Assembly: GCF_900184935.1 (NCBI RefSeq)
Contig: NZ_FXYE01000003.1
Span: 1-64,000, forward strand
Direction: 5' to 3'
From: Actibacterium lipolyticum
GTDB lineage: Bacteria > Pseudomonadota > Alphaproteobacteria > Rhodobacterales > Rhodobacteraceae
DNA length: 64,000 nt
In this document: piece by piece, positions 35,001 through 42,828 of the stretch
Layout of the letters: each line of letters begins with the position of its first letter
How positions within the stretch are numbered: position 1 is the stretch's first letter
Notes under the pieces: model-generated
Told to the model about the DNA's origin: nothing
What the model saw: the letters and a program-made list of their open reading frames with translations, nothing else
The model's database searches: none
Translations under genes and position numbers: made by a program

Positions 35001-36294
35001 TCGCTCGGCTCAGGTCAGCGCGCCCTTCTTCCGGGTCTGCACCTCGGATGTGCATGGCGAAAAGCGTTTCACCTCGACTATAGCCAAGCGCCTCGACCAG
35101 CTGGGGGCCTTGACCAAGGGTCAGCGCGAGACCGGCTCGCAAGGCATGTTCCGCGAGGAGGACAATCTCGAAAGCCCGATCGCACGGGCGGCGCTGCGTG
35201 GGTATTTCGCCGATCTTGCCGCTGGGCGCGCCGAGGCGATGAGCTACGAGAGCTTCACCGACTGGACGGCCCTGCGGCTGATCGACAAGGACGGGGTGCT
35301 CCTTGAGGAGCTTCCCCCGATCCAGCGGTTTCTGAACCGGGTTCTGGCCCTGCCCATCCACATGCAGAACGCGCTCTTTGCCGAGTTCATGCGCCGGATT
35401 GCCGATCAGACTGAACGGGCGCGCGCGGCGGGCACGCTCGATCTCGGCGTGGAAACCCTGCGTGGCGAAAAGATCGAGCAGGTCTCCACAGAGGATCTCT
35501 GGACCTGCCCGAAATCTGGCGCCGTGACGCGGATCATCGGGCTTGAGGTCACCGACCCGGTCCATGTCCTGGGCGCTGAAGAGGCCATATCGCGCAATCC
35601 GGACAAGCTGCCGATGGTCAATCGCGCCTCCGGCCGCGCGGCGCTCATCTCGGCGCGCCCTATGCAGATGTATGACGCGGACATTGTCACGCTGATGCGC
35701 AAGGTGGTGAGGCCAAACGGGTCGAGCTATTTCGAAGAGGCACGGTTCGAGTCCTCGGCTTGGGAAGAGATCGACAGGCCCGAGTTTGCACGGCTTTGGG
35801 ATGCCGAGGCTGCCTCCTTGCCCAAGACCACCACGACCAAGCTCTACCTGTTGACAGGGCTGCTGTTGCCGATCTGGAAGGACATTCCGACCACCAATGA
35901 GCGCATCTACCGGGTCACGCCCGACGGGTCGACCGCGATGATCGGGCGGACTCTGAGCGAGCAAGGCGCGGCCGCGCTGCACGCCCGCTTCCTCGTGTCC
36001 AACCCGCAAACACCGCAGGAGATGTTGACCGCCGCCCTCGGCACCACCGCGCCTGTCGATCTGGGCCGGGGTCTCACCCTGACCCGTCGCCGGGTCGCAG
36101 GCGAGATGCGCCTTGAGTTGAGCGGCGCCGACAAGGGCATGATCGACGGCCTCAAGGCCCTCGGCTGCTTCACCGAGATCATCGCCTTCCAGTTGCGGGT
36201 GTTCATGCCGCATGGGGACGGGATCGACACGGGAAGCATTCTGGCCCGGATCGTGGGGCAGCGAGTCGCCAAGGTGGCAGAACAAGCCGCCTGA
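32032..36294 (+). CDS. Methyltransferase fused to strawberry-notch-like SF2 helicase
   Basis: This 1420-residue protein joins two enzymes. Residues about 90-330 form a class I SAM-dependent methyltransferase with LEPSAGTGALAAF (near 132) and the catalytic NPPF (near 197), the signature of N6-adenine or amino-group DNA methylases. Residues about 460-1080 are a superfamily 2 ATPase of the strawberry-notch type, with Walker A GDGTGCGKG (480-488), FDEAHAMQNA (near 588), the SATGA motif and arginine motif QGLGRTHRS (near 984). It has no target-recognition domain that I can identify. It probably acts on plasmid DNA, perhaps protecting it by methylation as it translocates. The leader AAAGGAAAATCCCC precedes the ATG at 32032, which follows a terminator. 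Confidence 0.88.
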   Translation: MTKPNPASPDFPTPDTDLASALAQIGAEIDHQPLRSSALARIMRETFHGSDAGGAWDWRMAYDLMQAAAVQVLLRGDGAAGDIAAAKLLASRLLTETRRSEQQIRLQQFSTPLPFAAMVVRAAAIHKGETVLEPSAGTGALAAFAARAGATLVLNEIDPFRQRLLRAVFGGEVTGHDGEHIDDLLQTPVLPDVVVMNPPFASSVDRSRDKHIAAKHLIAAAKRLAPGGRLVAIMPPGFTPERDAAHWSRACGLLTPRLALTMPGQVYRKLGTSVETQLMVFDKVQEVGEMIRVPVRDLDEALAYVDAVAATRTEMRPAQRAEAIPHARPTVPSSAPRKTAAVPVAASKPRANAVCPLTFKSLDIPRDNTPISDIYARYRPQRIEIAGAQEHPTPLVESIAMASVAPPVPSDAASAELRLPARLIEEGHLSEAQLETIIMAHDAHGRDLPGRFTIDDDQTKLTRADDDPDARAYRLGYFLGDGTGCGKGRECAGLILVNWLAGRRKAIWVSKSATLIEDAIRDWTDLGGSPADIQPLSKWKPDQPVPMGDGILFVTYATLRSAGKCGTTRLSQILDWMGGDFDGVLAFDEAHAMQNAAGSEQGRGVKPSQQGLAGLRLQLTAPRARVFYISATGATSVHNLAYAARLGLWGQGPEYPFPSRESFVSAMEAGGVAAMEVVARDLKTLGLYTARALSFDGVEYDVLEHALTPAQIEIYDAYAGAFRTIHHNLEAALTATGVNDASGETNASAARASAKSRFESTKQRFFNHLLMGMKAPTIIRAIKDDLAAGKACVIQVVSTGESLLKRRLETMDPEDELVEGALTPRDYVLGYLEQAFPIHAQKLVEIDGNMVAEPLRDANGALVVSREALALRDAAMMELMTLAPIPSALDQILWAFGDDALAEVTGRSIRPLKADDGHLFIEKRAASSNSSETQAFMDGEKDILIFSDAGGTGRSYHAAQTAKNQKRRRHYLLEPGWRADAAIQGLGRTHRSAQVSAPFFRVCTSDVHGEKRFTSTIAKRLDQLGALTKGQRETGSQGMFREEDNLESPIARAALRGYFADLAAGRAEAMSYESFTDWTALRLIDKDGVLLEELPPIQRFLNRVLALPIHMQNALFAEFMRRIADQTERARAAGTLDLGVETLRGEKIEQVSTEDLWTCPKSGAVTRIIGLEVTDPVHVLGAEEAISRNPDKLPMVNRASGRAALISARPMQMYDADIVTLMRKVVRPNGSSYFEEARFESSAWEEIDRPEFARLWDAEAASLPKTTTTKLYLLTGLLLPIWKDIPTTNERIYRVTPDGSTAMIGRTLSEQGAAALHARFLVSNPQTPQEMLTAALGTTAPVDLGRGLTLTRRRVAGEMRLELSGADKGMIDGLKALGCFTEIIAFQLRVFMPHGDGIDTGSILARIVGQRVAKVAEQAA

Positions 36295-36413
36295 AAAGCC
36301 AAAGCAGGCTTTGGGTGGGGCGTCGCAGATCGGGATTTGTCCGGTCTGCGCGTTCCGGGCGCGCGGGCCAATGCCACGCCCGGCCCCCCAATTGCAGACA
36401 AGAGGACAGACCC

Positions 36414-36800
36414 ATGACCAATCCCCAGATCGACTATGCCGCAATGGCGGCTCAGTGGCGTGCAGAGCGCGAAACCACCTTGAAGGCATCTCGAGCGGAG
36501 CTGCTCGCGCAACTACGTGCGCTTGGCATCAGCGAGGTGACTGCCGAATACGAAGGCTATGGCGACTCCGGCAATGTCGAGGATGTGACGGTTCAGCCTG
36601 CAGAGGTCCGACTGCCGGAGGCGCTTGCCACAGAGATTGGCGATTTCGCCTGGTCGCTCGCCTATCACCATCACCCGGGGTTCGAAAATAACGAGGGCGG
36701 CTACGGCACGCTGACCTGGGACATAGCACTAGACAGCATCACCCTCGATCACGCGGACCGCTATGTCGAATGTTCGCACAGCTATGTCGAGGGTCTTTGA
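36414..36800 (+). CDS. DUF6878 family protein
   Basis: The product has 128 residues and contains LRALGISEVTAEYEGYGDSG and WSLAYHHHPGFENNEGGYG, which I recognise as DUF6878, a small acidic family of plasmids and islands with no known function. The His-rich HHHPGFENNEGG segment could bind metal. The ATG at 36414 follows GAGGACAGACCC. Its stop is 1 base before the next gene, so the two are coupled. Confidence 0.72.
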   Translation: MTNPQIDYAAMAAQWRAERETTLKASRAELLAQLRALGISEVTAEYEGYGDSGNVEDVTVQPAEVRLPEALATEIGDFAWSLAYHHHPGFENNEGGYGTLTWDIALDSITLDHADRYVECSHSYVEGL

Positions 36801-36801
36801 G

Positions 36802-37263
36802 ATGGCCCATCCGCTTCATCATGCTGAAAGCTCTGCCCGGAAATTCGGCGGGGTGCCGTCTGACTATCAGTCCATACATGACTGGTTCGATGCCTCGAAA
36901 GAGCACCTCGCGCTCTTTACGCACCGAGCCATGCGCCACCACGCTCAAGGCCTGTTCGAGGCGGAACGGGTTTTCGGCCTGACCCTGATCAATAGCGCGG
37001 GTCGGGACATCCCCGTGCGCTGGATCGGCGAGCAGCATGTCCGTGAAGACTGCCAGGGCCGCATCCCGAGCATGGCGGACTGGCTGCGACGGATCCAGCC
37101 CGAGCCATGGATGGCCAATGGCCATATCGACCGGCATGTCGGCTCCGAGCCCTGCGGCGACCCAAGGGTTGCCTGGGCCTCCGAGGTCGCCGCCGGAAGA
37201 ACGGTTCTTGGTCTGAAGGATTGGATGGCGGCGCACGCGACGCAAGCCACGCATGTTGCCTGA
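36802..37263 (+). CDS. DUF6915 family protein
   Basis: The 153-residue protein starts MAHPLHHAESSARKFGGVP and contains IHDWFDASKEHLA, FTHRAMRHHAQG and IGEQHVREDCQGRIPSMADW, all hallmarks of DUF6915. Conserved histidines suggest metal binding, but no activity is known. The start is 1 base after the stop of the DUF6878 gene, so both come from one message. Confidence 0.78.
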   Translation: MAHPLHHAESSARKFGGVPSDYQSIHDWFDASKEHLALFTHRAMRHHAQGLFEAERVFGLTLINSAGRDIPVRWIGEQHVREDCQGRIPSMADWLRRIQPEPWMANGHIDRHVGSEPCGDPRVAWASEVAAGRTVLGLKDWMAAHATQATHVA

Positions 37264-37299
37264 CAGCACTCGGCCGTTTGCCAAACGAATACTGCATGG

Positions 37300-37323
37300 A
37301 AGCCCGGTCGGACGATCGGGCTT
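37300..37323 (+). terminator. Weak terminator-like hairpin
   Basis: AAGCCCG at 37300-37306 pairs with CGGGCTT at 37317-37323, followed by CTTGCGTCGTTT. The stem is short and the T-tract broken, so termination may be partial. Confidence 0.4.
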
Positions 37324-37363
37324 CTTGCGTCGTTTCCCCACCATTCTTCGTAAGGAGGATCGC

Positions 37364-37666
37364 ATGACACTCGATGAAATCAAGGCCGCCGTCGATGCCG
37401 GCCAGACCGTGCATTGGGCCAATACCGGCTACGTTGTCCACAAGGACCGGCTCGGTCAGTACCTGATCACCTATGTGCCGAACGGCAGCTGCATCGGCCT
37501 GACCGACCGGGGCGGGCACGGGTTGAACGGAAAAGAGGCGGAGTTCTTCGTCGCGCAACCGAAGGTCGCCGCAGAAAATCCGGGCAACCAATCAAGACCA
37601 GACGGGCAGGGGAGGGGCGTAGCACCCGGAGGCGTGGGGGCATTCCCACTCGGACGGCAGCTCTGA
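37364..37666 (+). CDS. Small plasmid protein (100 aa), unknown family
   Basis: The ATG at 37364 follows a strong ribosome site (AAGGAGGATCGC). The product starts MTLDEIKAAVDAGQTVHWAN and reads as a folded domain for about 65 residues (YVVHKDRLGQYLITYVPNGSCIGLTD). It then has a Gly/Pro-rich tail that may be disordered. Similar short proteins occur in roseobacter plasmids; no function is known to me. Confidence 0.6.
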   Translation: MTLDEIKAAVDAGQTVHWANTGYVVHKDRLGQYLITYVPNGSCIGLTDRGGHGLNGKEAEFFVAQPKVAAENPGNQSRPDGQGRGVAPGGVGAFPLGRQL

Positions 37667-37791
37667 CCCGTGGGCGGGGCTGAAAGGAAAGCAAGCTTTC
37701 TGGTTTGTGATCCCAGGAGGGGTCGAGAAAGCAATCCCGGATGCGCTGGCAAGAACGTCAGGCACCGGCCAATCCAAGAAGGAACTATCCC

Positions 37792-38520
37792 ATGTTCGCA
37801 GGAACCCTCACCCGCAATGTCGAGACCGCCGCCACTGAATACACCGGCATGATTCACTCGACGCGATTTGACATCGCCATCCAGCTTGAGGCACGGGCCA
37901 AGATGTCCGCGCGCAGCCCGGATTATGACGTGACGGCGGTCAACAAGTCGGGCCGCAAGGTGCGCATCGGCACGGCCTGGAACGAAACCGGCAATACCAG
38001 CGGCAACCCCTACATCTCGATGCAGATCGATGTCGGCCTCGGCCCCTTCCGGGTCAACGCGGTGCAGACGAAAGAGGCGCGCGCGGCCCAAAGCGGCGCG
38101 TTCGAGATCATCCCGCTGGTCTCGAACGGCCTGATGAAATCCGGCTCGATTTCGGGCGAGCTCACCGCCATGGACGCCGACAACGCCTTCACCGGCTACA
38201 TCGCCAACATGATGTTCGATCTGGAGTTCATGCTGATCGAGAACAGCTACAAATCCGAGGAGACCCACCCCGATTACCGGATCGAGGTCAGCTCGCCCCG
38301 GGGCACACCGATCCGCGTCGGCTCGGCCTGGATGGCGAAAAGCAGCCGCACGGGCAATGACTACCTGTCGCTGCTGATCAACACGCCCGATGGCGACCTG
38401 CGCGTCAACGCCGTGCAGAACGAAGAGCAGCGTGGCGGCCAGACCTTCTCGATCATCCCGTTCATCGACAGCGGTGAGCAACCGCAGGACGCAGGCGCGG
38501 GGCTGTCGCTGGTCGCCTAA
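37792..38520 (+). CDS. Tandem DUF736-like protein
   Basis: The 242-residue protein is an internal duplication. Each half carries a YRIEVSS/YDVTAVN strand followed by G-x-x-xRIGxAW, an N-D/N-P-Y-x-S segment and F-x-V-N-A-V-Q. This matches DUF736, a small beta-barrel-like family of alphaproteobacterial plasmids that is normally about 100 residues. Function is unknown; the barrel shape suggests nucleic-acid or sugar binding. The leader GAAGGAACTATCCC precedes ATG 37792. A strong terminator follows at 38552. Confidence 0.75.
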   Translation: MFAGTLTRNVETAATEYTGMIHSTRFDIAIQLEARAKMSARSPDYDVTAVNKSGRKVRIGTAWNETGNTSGNPYISMQIDVGLGPFRVNAVQTKEARAAQSGAFEIIPLVSNGLMKSGSISGELTAMDADNAFTGYIANMMFDLEFMLIENSYKSEETHPDYRIEVSSPRGTPIRVGSAWMAKSSRTGNDYLSLLINTPDGDLRVNAVQNEEQRGGQTFSIIPFIDSGEQPQDAGAGLSLVA

Positions 38521-38551
38521 TCGGCGTGCGAGGGGAAGACGATCTGAACCG

Positions 38552-38587
38552 AAAGGGGAGCCGTGGGACCGCGGTTCCCCTTTTTTT
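38552..38587 (+). terminator. Rho-independent terminator
   Basis: AAAGGGGAGCCG pairs with CGGTTCCCCTTT across a short loop and runs into seven T residues. It ends the small-gene block in front of the convergent ietAS operon. Confidence 0.88.
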
Positions 38588-38688
38588 CATGCCTGGGTCA
38601 GTCGAGCGATCGAATGGCGATTGCATGAGGCGGTCCGATGTAGATGTATTGTCTAGATTGGAAGCGCTGCACAGCGTCTCCAATAGAG

Positions 38689-41160
38689 TCAAACTTGCAC
38701 AACCGCTTGAGCGGCAATTAGGGCTTCGACAGCTACTTGAACCTCGGCATAGAGTTCGGTATCCAACCCTTCCGCATCGATTTCTACGATTAATGCATAG
38801 CGCACAGAAGGCAAACCTTCAGCGAGAAGCTTTTTGGATTTCCACCATCCGGTGACTGGGTGAACGGCCAACAAGTTTCGCCTTGCGAGATCTGATGCCT
38901 TGCAAGTCAGTTGATCGATGTGCAGCGATCCGACATGGCGCCGATTGCTACCGTAGTCCCAAAGATCATCCTCGTCGTTTGCGGGACCGTCGGGCTGTTC
39001 GGCCGCCTTGCTGATCCGAGCTAGGAATTGGGCTTCGTTCTCGCCGGCGCGATTGAGTTGGAACCGCAGATTGTGGGATGCGTAGCGATAACGAACGCCG
39101 CGTGAGGCTTCCGACGGGTTTGGAGCAATAAAGCTGCTTAGCGCCACCCGCAAGGTAACGTCGGCATTGCCGAGCGCGCGCAAAGCCTCAACGGGCCAGG
39201 GTAGGGCGAAGAGCTTCAACTCATTGTGGACATCACCGCCGGTCTTTTCGGAGATTCCGTAGGGTGTAATCGTGTCTTCCACGATGAGTGTCAGCGCGTT
39301 CGACGCGCTGCGGCGGGCACGGGCCATGTCCGGAACGCCAAATCCATAGCGCTGAAAAAGCGGCATGTAATGACCTTTGTTCGCTTGGGCCGGCAAATGT
39401 GCTCGCATCTGCTGAGTCCAACGCGCGGAAGACACATAGAGACCACGGACTGTCTCGGGCCAAAGTGTCGGATAATCCGACCAGAGTTCCGTTACATCCT
39501 TCGCTGCAAGCGCTGTCGCAGCGCTGGTGTCGAAGGTGAATGTGAAAGATCGGACCGGATAATTATGGTGCGTCGAAAGGAGCGATAACCATCCGTGCCG
39601 CATTGGCGGAGGCATGGCACTTAGCGCCCAGTTTCCGCCCTCTAGGACAACGTCCGGTTTGTTCGGCCAATGGGACGACCACGATGCAGTTCTCGAAGCT
39701 GGCGATAGATCGCCGAATGGTGCAAGCGCTTGGGCCGGGTCTCCGTTTGGTAGTACAGTCTTCTCGGTAAAGGCTCCAACAGACAAAACATTCCACGCTT
39801 GGGCAGGCGACTCGATCTCGTTGTCTTCGTGATCGCATCGGTCGAGGTAGTTTCCGGCACCAAAGGTGAAGTTGTCGGTATTCCCTGCCGAAACCAGCAC
39901 CAAGCGCTGCTGTCTGAGTCCACCTGAAACACCGGCGGCAAGCTGATCGACTTCCGTCGACCACGAGGTCGGGGCACCGTCGTGCGGCGTGTCCTCACCC
40001 GTCGTCGTCGTCATGGTGAAAGTACGGCGTCGGGGACCAACCTGTTCGACCGCATTGATCGCCTGCCTGGTCACCGCGCCTAGGAGATGATGCGGGTTCA
40101 TGCCGGCATCTGGCAGGAGTTTGACGGATTCCAGACGGTTCATGACCATAACTGGGTTCGCCTGATGAAGTTTTTGCGTCAGATCGCCAAAGAGCGCGAG
40201 TCCTCCCATCTGCGTTCCATGGCCCTTCACATCCTCCAATCCCCAAGCCGGATTTGCGGCATGTCGATCATCCACGCTAAGCGCCGGCTGAATCAGAGGA
40301 TGCGCCCGACTGACACCAGTATCCAGGAGCGTAACGTAGCCAGCATTGGGGTGATCCGAATAGGTGGTCCGGCCTGAAAGCTCATCGACCCACTGTGCCT
40401 GTTCGGCCACCGGCAAGCCGTCAAAGAAATCTGCAGTGATTGTCGGAGCGGCAAGTGCTCGTACGCCACCCAGTCGCCGGACGGCTTGGGCAAGCTGATT
40501 GCGATCGGCCTTGACGACCACCACTGTATCTTCGGGAAACTCCAGCCGATCCGCGCCCACAGTCACACCATAGTTAGGCGCTGCTGCAACGAAGGCCTCG
40601 GTCATTTGGGGCTCGAGCCAAACCTCCCAGACTGCCGCAATATCCGCCGCGGGAAACTTGCCCGGCGGGCTGCGCCAGAGGGCACGCAATCCCGCTTCCG
40701 TAATGGCAGCGACGCTTTGAACCAAGTCTGCATTCTTTGGTCGGCCCGGGATGAATTCACCATCTTTCTCGCGATCAGGCGTGTCTTCCGTCCGAAACTG
40801 GTCGACCTTCTTGCGCAGGTTCTCAATACCCTTGGCTGTTGCAAACACCGTCGCACGCTCTTGGGCACCACCTGGAATAGGAAAATCTTCGATGCGAAGA
40901 AGCATCAGGCCACTGGCATCTAGGCTATCCTTTTTCAGGCGCTCGTCGATACGGGAGCTGATTTCGAGATAAACGCCGGGAAGCTCAGTGGCCGGAATAT
41001 CCGGCAACGCGTCGATGGCCTGAAGCAGCGCTTGGGCGTGCGCAGCGCGATTGGGGACATCACTTGGTCTTTTGGACCCGCCCCTGCCCTTTGCCTGGAA
41101 TGGGCGAGGTTGTCCTAGATTGCGAAGGTGGAAGTGTGGAAGCTCTCGTGCCATCGTCAT
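38689..41160 (-). CDS. ietS: IetS-type subtilisin-like serine protease
   Basis: The 823-residue S8-family protease has the full catalytic triad: Asp280 in LLDTGVSRAHP, His314 in GHGTQMGG and Ser536 in FDTSAATALAA. The oxyanion Asn is near 427 in VSAGN. There is no signal peptide, so it acts in the cytoplasm. Together with the AAA ATPase encoded just upstream it matches IetAS, first described as a plasmid stability toxin-antitoxin module of Agrobacterium and later found to protect against phages. In that module the protease is the toxin. The starts ATG 41160 and 41154 are both possible; the coding region overlaps ietA by about 100 bases. Confidence 0.88.
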   Translation of the reverse strand: MTMARELPHFHLRNLGQPRPFQAKGRGGSKRPSDVPNRAAHAQALLQAIDALPDIPATELPGVYLEISSRIDERLKKDSLDASGLMLLRIEDFPIPGGAQERATVFATAKGIENLRKKVDQFRTEDTPDREKDGEFIPGRPKNADLVQSVAAITEAGLRALWRSPPGKFPAADIAAVWEVWLEPQMTEAFVAAAPNYGVTVGADRLEFPEDTVVVVKADRNQLAQAVRRLGGVRALAAPTITADFFDGLPVAEQAQWVDELSGRTTYSDHPNAGYVTLLDTGVSRAHPLIQPALSVDDRHAANPAWGLEDVKGHGTQMGGLALFGDLTQKLHQANPVMVMNRLESVKLLPDAGMNPHHLLGAVTRQAINAVEQVGPRRRTFTMTTTTGEDTPHDGAPTSWSTEVDQLAAGVSGGLRQQRLVLVSAGNTDNFTFGAGNYLDRCDHEDNEIESPAQAWNVLSVGAFTEKTVLPNGDPAQALAPFGDLSPASRTASWSSHWPNKPDVVLEGGNWALSAMPPPMRHGWLSLLSTHHNYPVRSFTFTFDTSAATALAAKDVTELWSDYPTLWPETVRGLYVSSARWTQQMRAHLPAQANKGHYMPLFQRYGFGVPDMARARRSASNALTLIVEDTITPYGISEKTGGDVHNELKLFALPWPVEALRALGNADVTLRVALSSFIAPNPSEASRGVRYRYASHNLRFQLNRAGENEAQFLARISKAAEQPDGPANDEDDLWDYGSNRRHVGSLHIDQLTCKASDLARRNLLAVHPVTGWWKSKKLLAEGLPSVRYALIVEIDAEGLDTELYAEVQVAVEALIAAQAVVQV

Positions 41161-42142
41161 TGGTCCCTAAATCTTGGAGCGACCGTCGGCGTTCGAGGGC
41201 GTCAAGCAAATCCTGTGTCGCAATCTTGTCAGTATCATTCAAAACCGCACGTCTCGCGGCATCTTCCGCCGCCGCCACAATATCGGCCGTTGAGAGGCCA
41301 GTGGCGACATCCGTCACCCGCTTCCATCCTATTCGATTGAACGAGAAACCGATCAGACGGCGCTCGAGTGCCTGTCGGATAGCGGGACCATCGGGCATCA
41401 CATAGGGCAATACGAGATCGAAGCGGCGCAGCACGGCGCGGTCAAGAATTCCCGGCAAGTTTGTAGTGGCGACGACGATCGAAGGCCCTGTGTCTTCATC
41501 CAGGAACTGCAAGAATGAGTTCAGAACCCGCCGGGCTTCGCCGACATCGTTCTCACCGCCCCGGGCCGCAGCCAAAGCGTCAATTTCATCGAACAGGTAG
41601 ATACCGCGTGTTGTCTTGATGGCATCAAAGACCATCTTCAATTTCTGCGCCGTTTCGCCCATGAACTTCGTTATTAGACCGTGGAGCATGACCGAAAATA
41701 AGGGGTACTGCAGCTCCCCGGCCAGTGCTGACGCACTCAGTGTCTTGCCGGTACCGGGAGGACCAGAGAGGAGAACGCGCCTCCGTGGCTTCAGGCCTTT
41801 TGCCTCGAGCTTTTCGCGCATACGCGTCTCGAAGACGAGATGCGACAGTTCACTCCCAATCCTATCCGGTAAGATTACATCGACGAGTCGCTCCGTCGGA
41901 TAAGACGCGGCAAGAAACTCTGCAAGATCGCCGCGAGGCGTTGCGATAGGGGTGACTGCAGGGGTTTGCTTTGCTGGCGGCTTTTGCCCCGCTTCAGCCC
42001 ACTGCCGCAACTGTTCAGCCAGCCGGGTGTGTCCCTTCTGCTCTTCGGCCGCCGAGAGTTGCATCGCCAGATCGTAAAAACGATCAGCGTCCCCTTCTGC
42101 GTGGCTCTTAACGAGACCGATGAGTTGTTGGGCTGAAGCCAA
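41060..42142 (-). CDS. ietA: IetA-type AAA+ ATPase
   Basis: This 360-residue classic AAA ATPase has Walker A GPPGTGKT near 129, Walker B IYLFDEID near 195 and the sensor/arginine stretch ATTNLPGILDRAVLRRFD. An N-terminal helical region (QQLIGLVKSHAEGDADRFYDLAMQ) is typical of partners of subtilase-type IetS. It is thought to restrain or license the protease. The start is a TTG at 42142, because an in-frame stop lies just upstream and no ATG preserves the family N-terminus. It is the promoter-proximal gene of the pair. Confidence 0.88.
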   Translation of the reverse strand: MASAQQLIGLVKSHAEGDADRFYDLAMQLSAAEEQKGHTRLAEQLRQWAEAGQKPPAKQTPAVTPIATPRGDLAEFLAASYPTERLVDVILPDRIGSELSHLVFETRMREKLEAKGLKPRRRVLLSGPPGTGKTLSASALAGELQYPLFSVMLHGLITKFMGETAQKLKMVFDAIKTTRGIYLFDEIDALAAARGGENDVGEARRVLNSFLQFLDEDTGPSIVVATTNLPGILDRAVLRRFDLVLPYVMPDGPAIRQALERRLIGFSFNRIGWKRVTDVATGLSTADIVAAAEDAARRAVLNDTDKIATQDLLDALERRRSLQDLGTNDDGTRASTLPPSQSRTTSPIPGKGQGRVQKTK

Positions 42143-42828
42143 AGTCGAACTGCTCTTTCTGAATGATCATTTTCAGCGTTGATAGGGTCTTTTCTACATC
42201 CGAACCCTTTAACAGACCAGACAATTTGCACGGTTTGCATGCGGAGTGTGTCGGTTTTGTGCACTTGACCATCGACCTGAGTCCCAGCCTGTCGGCCTCC
42301 CCTGCTCGGCTGCGCGTGTCGCAGGGGAGAACGGCCCTTCGGTCCGTCGCGCATTCGGCCATGCGGCCTCACCGCGGCGTCGCACCCGGCATCCCGGTTT
42401 GCCCGCCTCGCGAGCACGTCCCTCCCCGGCCGCTCCGCCGGATTGCGCTCTGGTCTGTTTTGGCCTGAGACCAAAACGATCCCGCCGCTCCATCCGTCTC
42501 CCGCGTCCGGTCGGGCCGTTTGCCTGCTCGGGTCGGGCAAACCTACCGTCAAAACACACACACATGAGTGCGGAAGCATATCCTCCGGATGGCCCCCAAA
42601 TCAGCCCGCGTCAAGGATCGCAAAACTTTTCGGCGAGGGCGGGGCCTGTGGCGGGGGCGGTCCCGTGCGCGAGCGCGCGCATGTGTCGGGTGCTGCGCGC
42701 GGAAAACTTTTGCGCCCGGCAAGCCGGCGGCTGCGCCGTCCCTGACCCGGGCAGATTCGGAAACCAGGCATTCGGCCATGCCCCCACACTCACGTGGTGG
42801 CCTTGGAACCGAACACTGGAGACCAGAC
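42143..42828. other. Long GC-rich non-coding region between ietA and the DUF2493 gene
   Basis: No credible gene is seen in these 686 bases, although GC skew leaves several long open frames. The region holds two 7-bp hairpins (42457-42477, GTTTTGG/CCAAAAC; 42518-42542, GTTTGCC/GGCAAAC), a CA-rich stretch ending in ACACATGAGTG near 42556, and a spaced 17-bp inverted repeat listed separately. The 11-bp word ACACATGAGTG is found again near 45960 in the region upstream of mobC. The promoter of ietAS must lie at its left end and that of the DUF2493 gene at its right end. Confidence 0.5.
42619..42714. repeat. Spaced 17-bp inverted repeat upstream of DUF2493 gene
   Basis: CGCAAAACTTTTCGGCG at 42619-42635 and CGCGGAAAACTTTTGCG at 42698-42714 are inverted copies with two mismatches and 62 bp between. 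Each arm has an AAAACTTTT core that is itself nearly palindromic. They could be paired operators or a DNA-bending site. Confidence 0.5.

Noticed and set aside
33259-36489. 1076-residue minus-strand open frame
   Set aside because: It is the shadow of the strawberry-notch gene, whose motifs are all readable on the plus strand.
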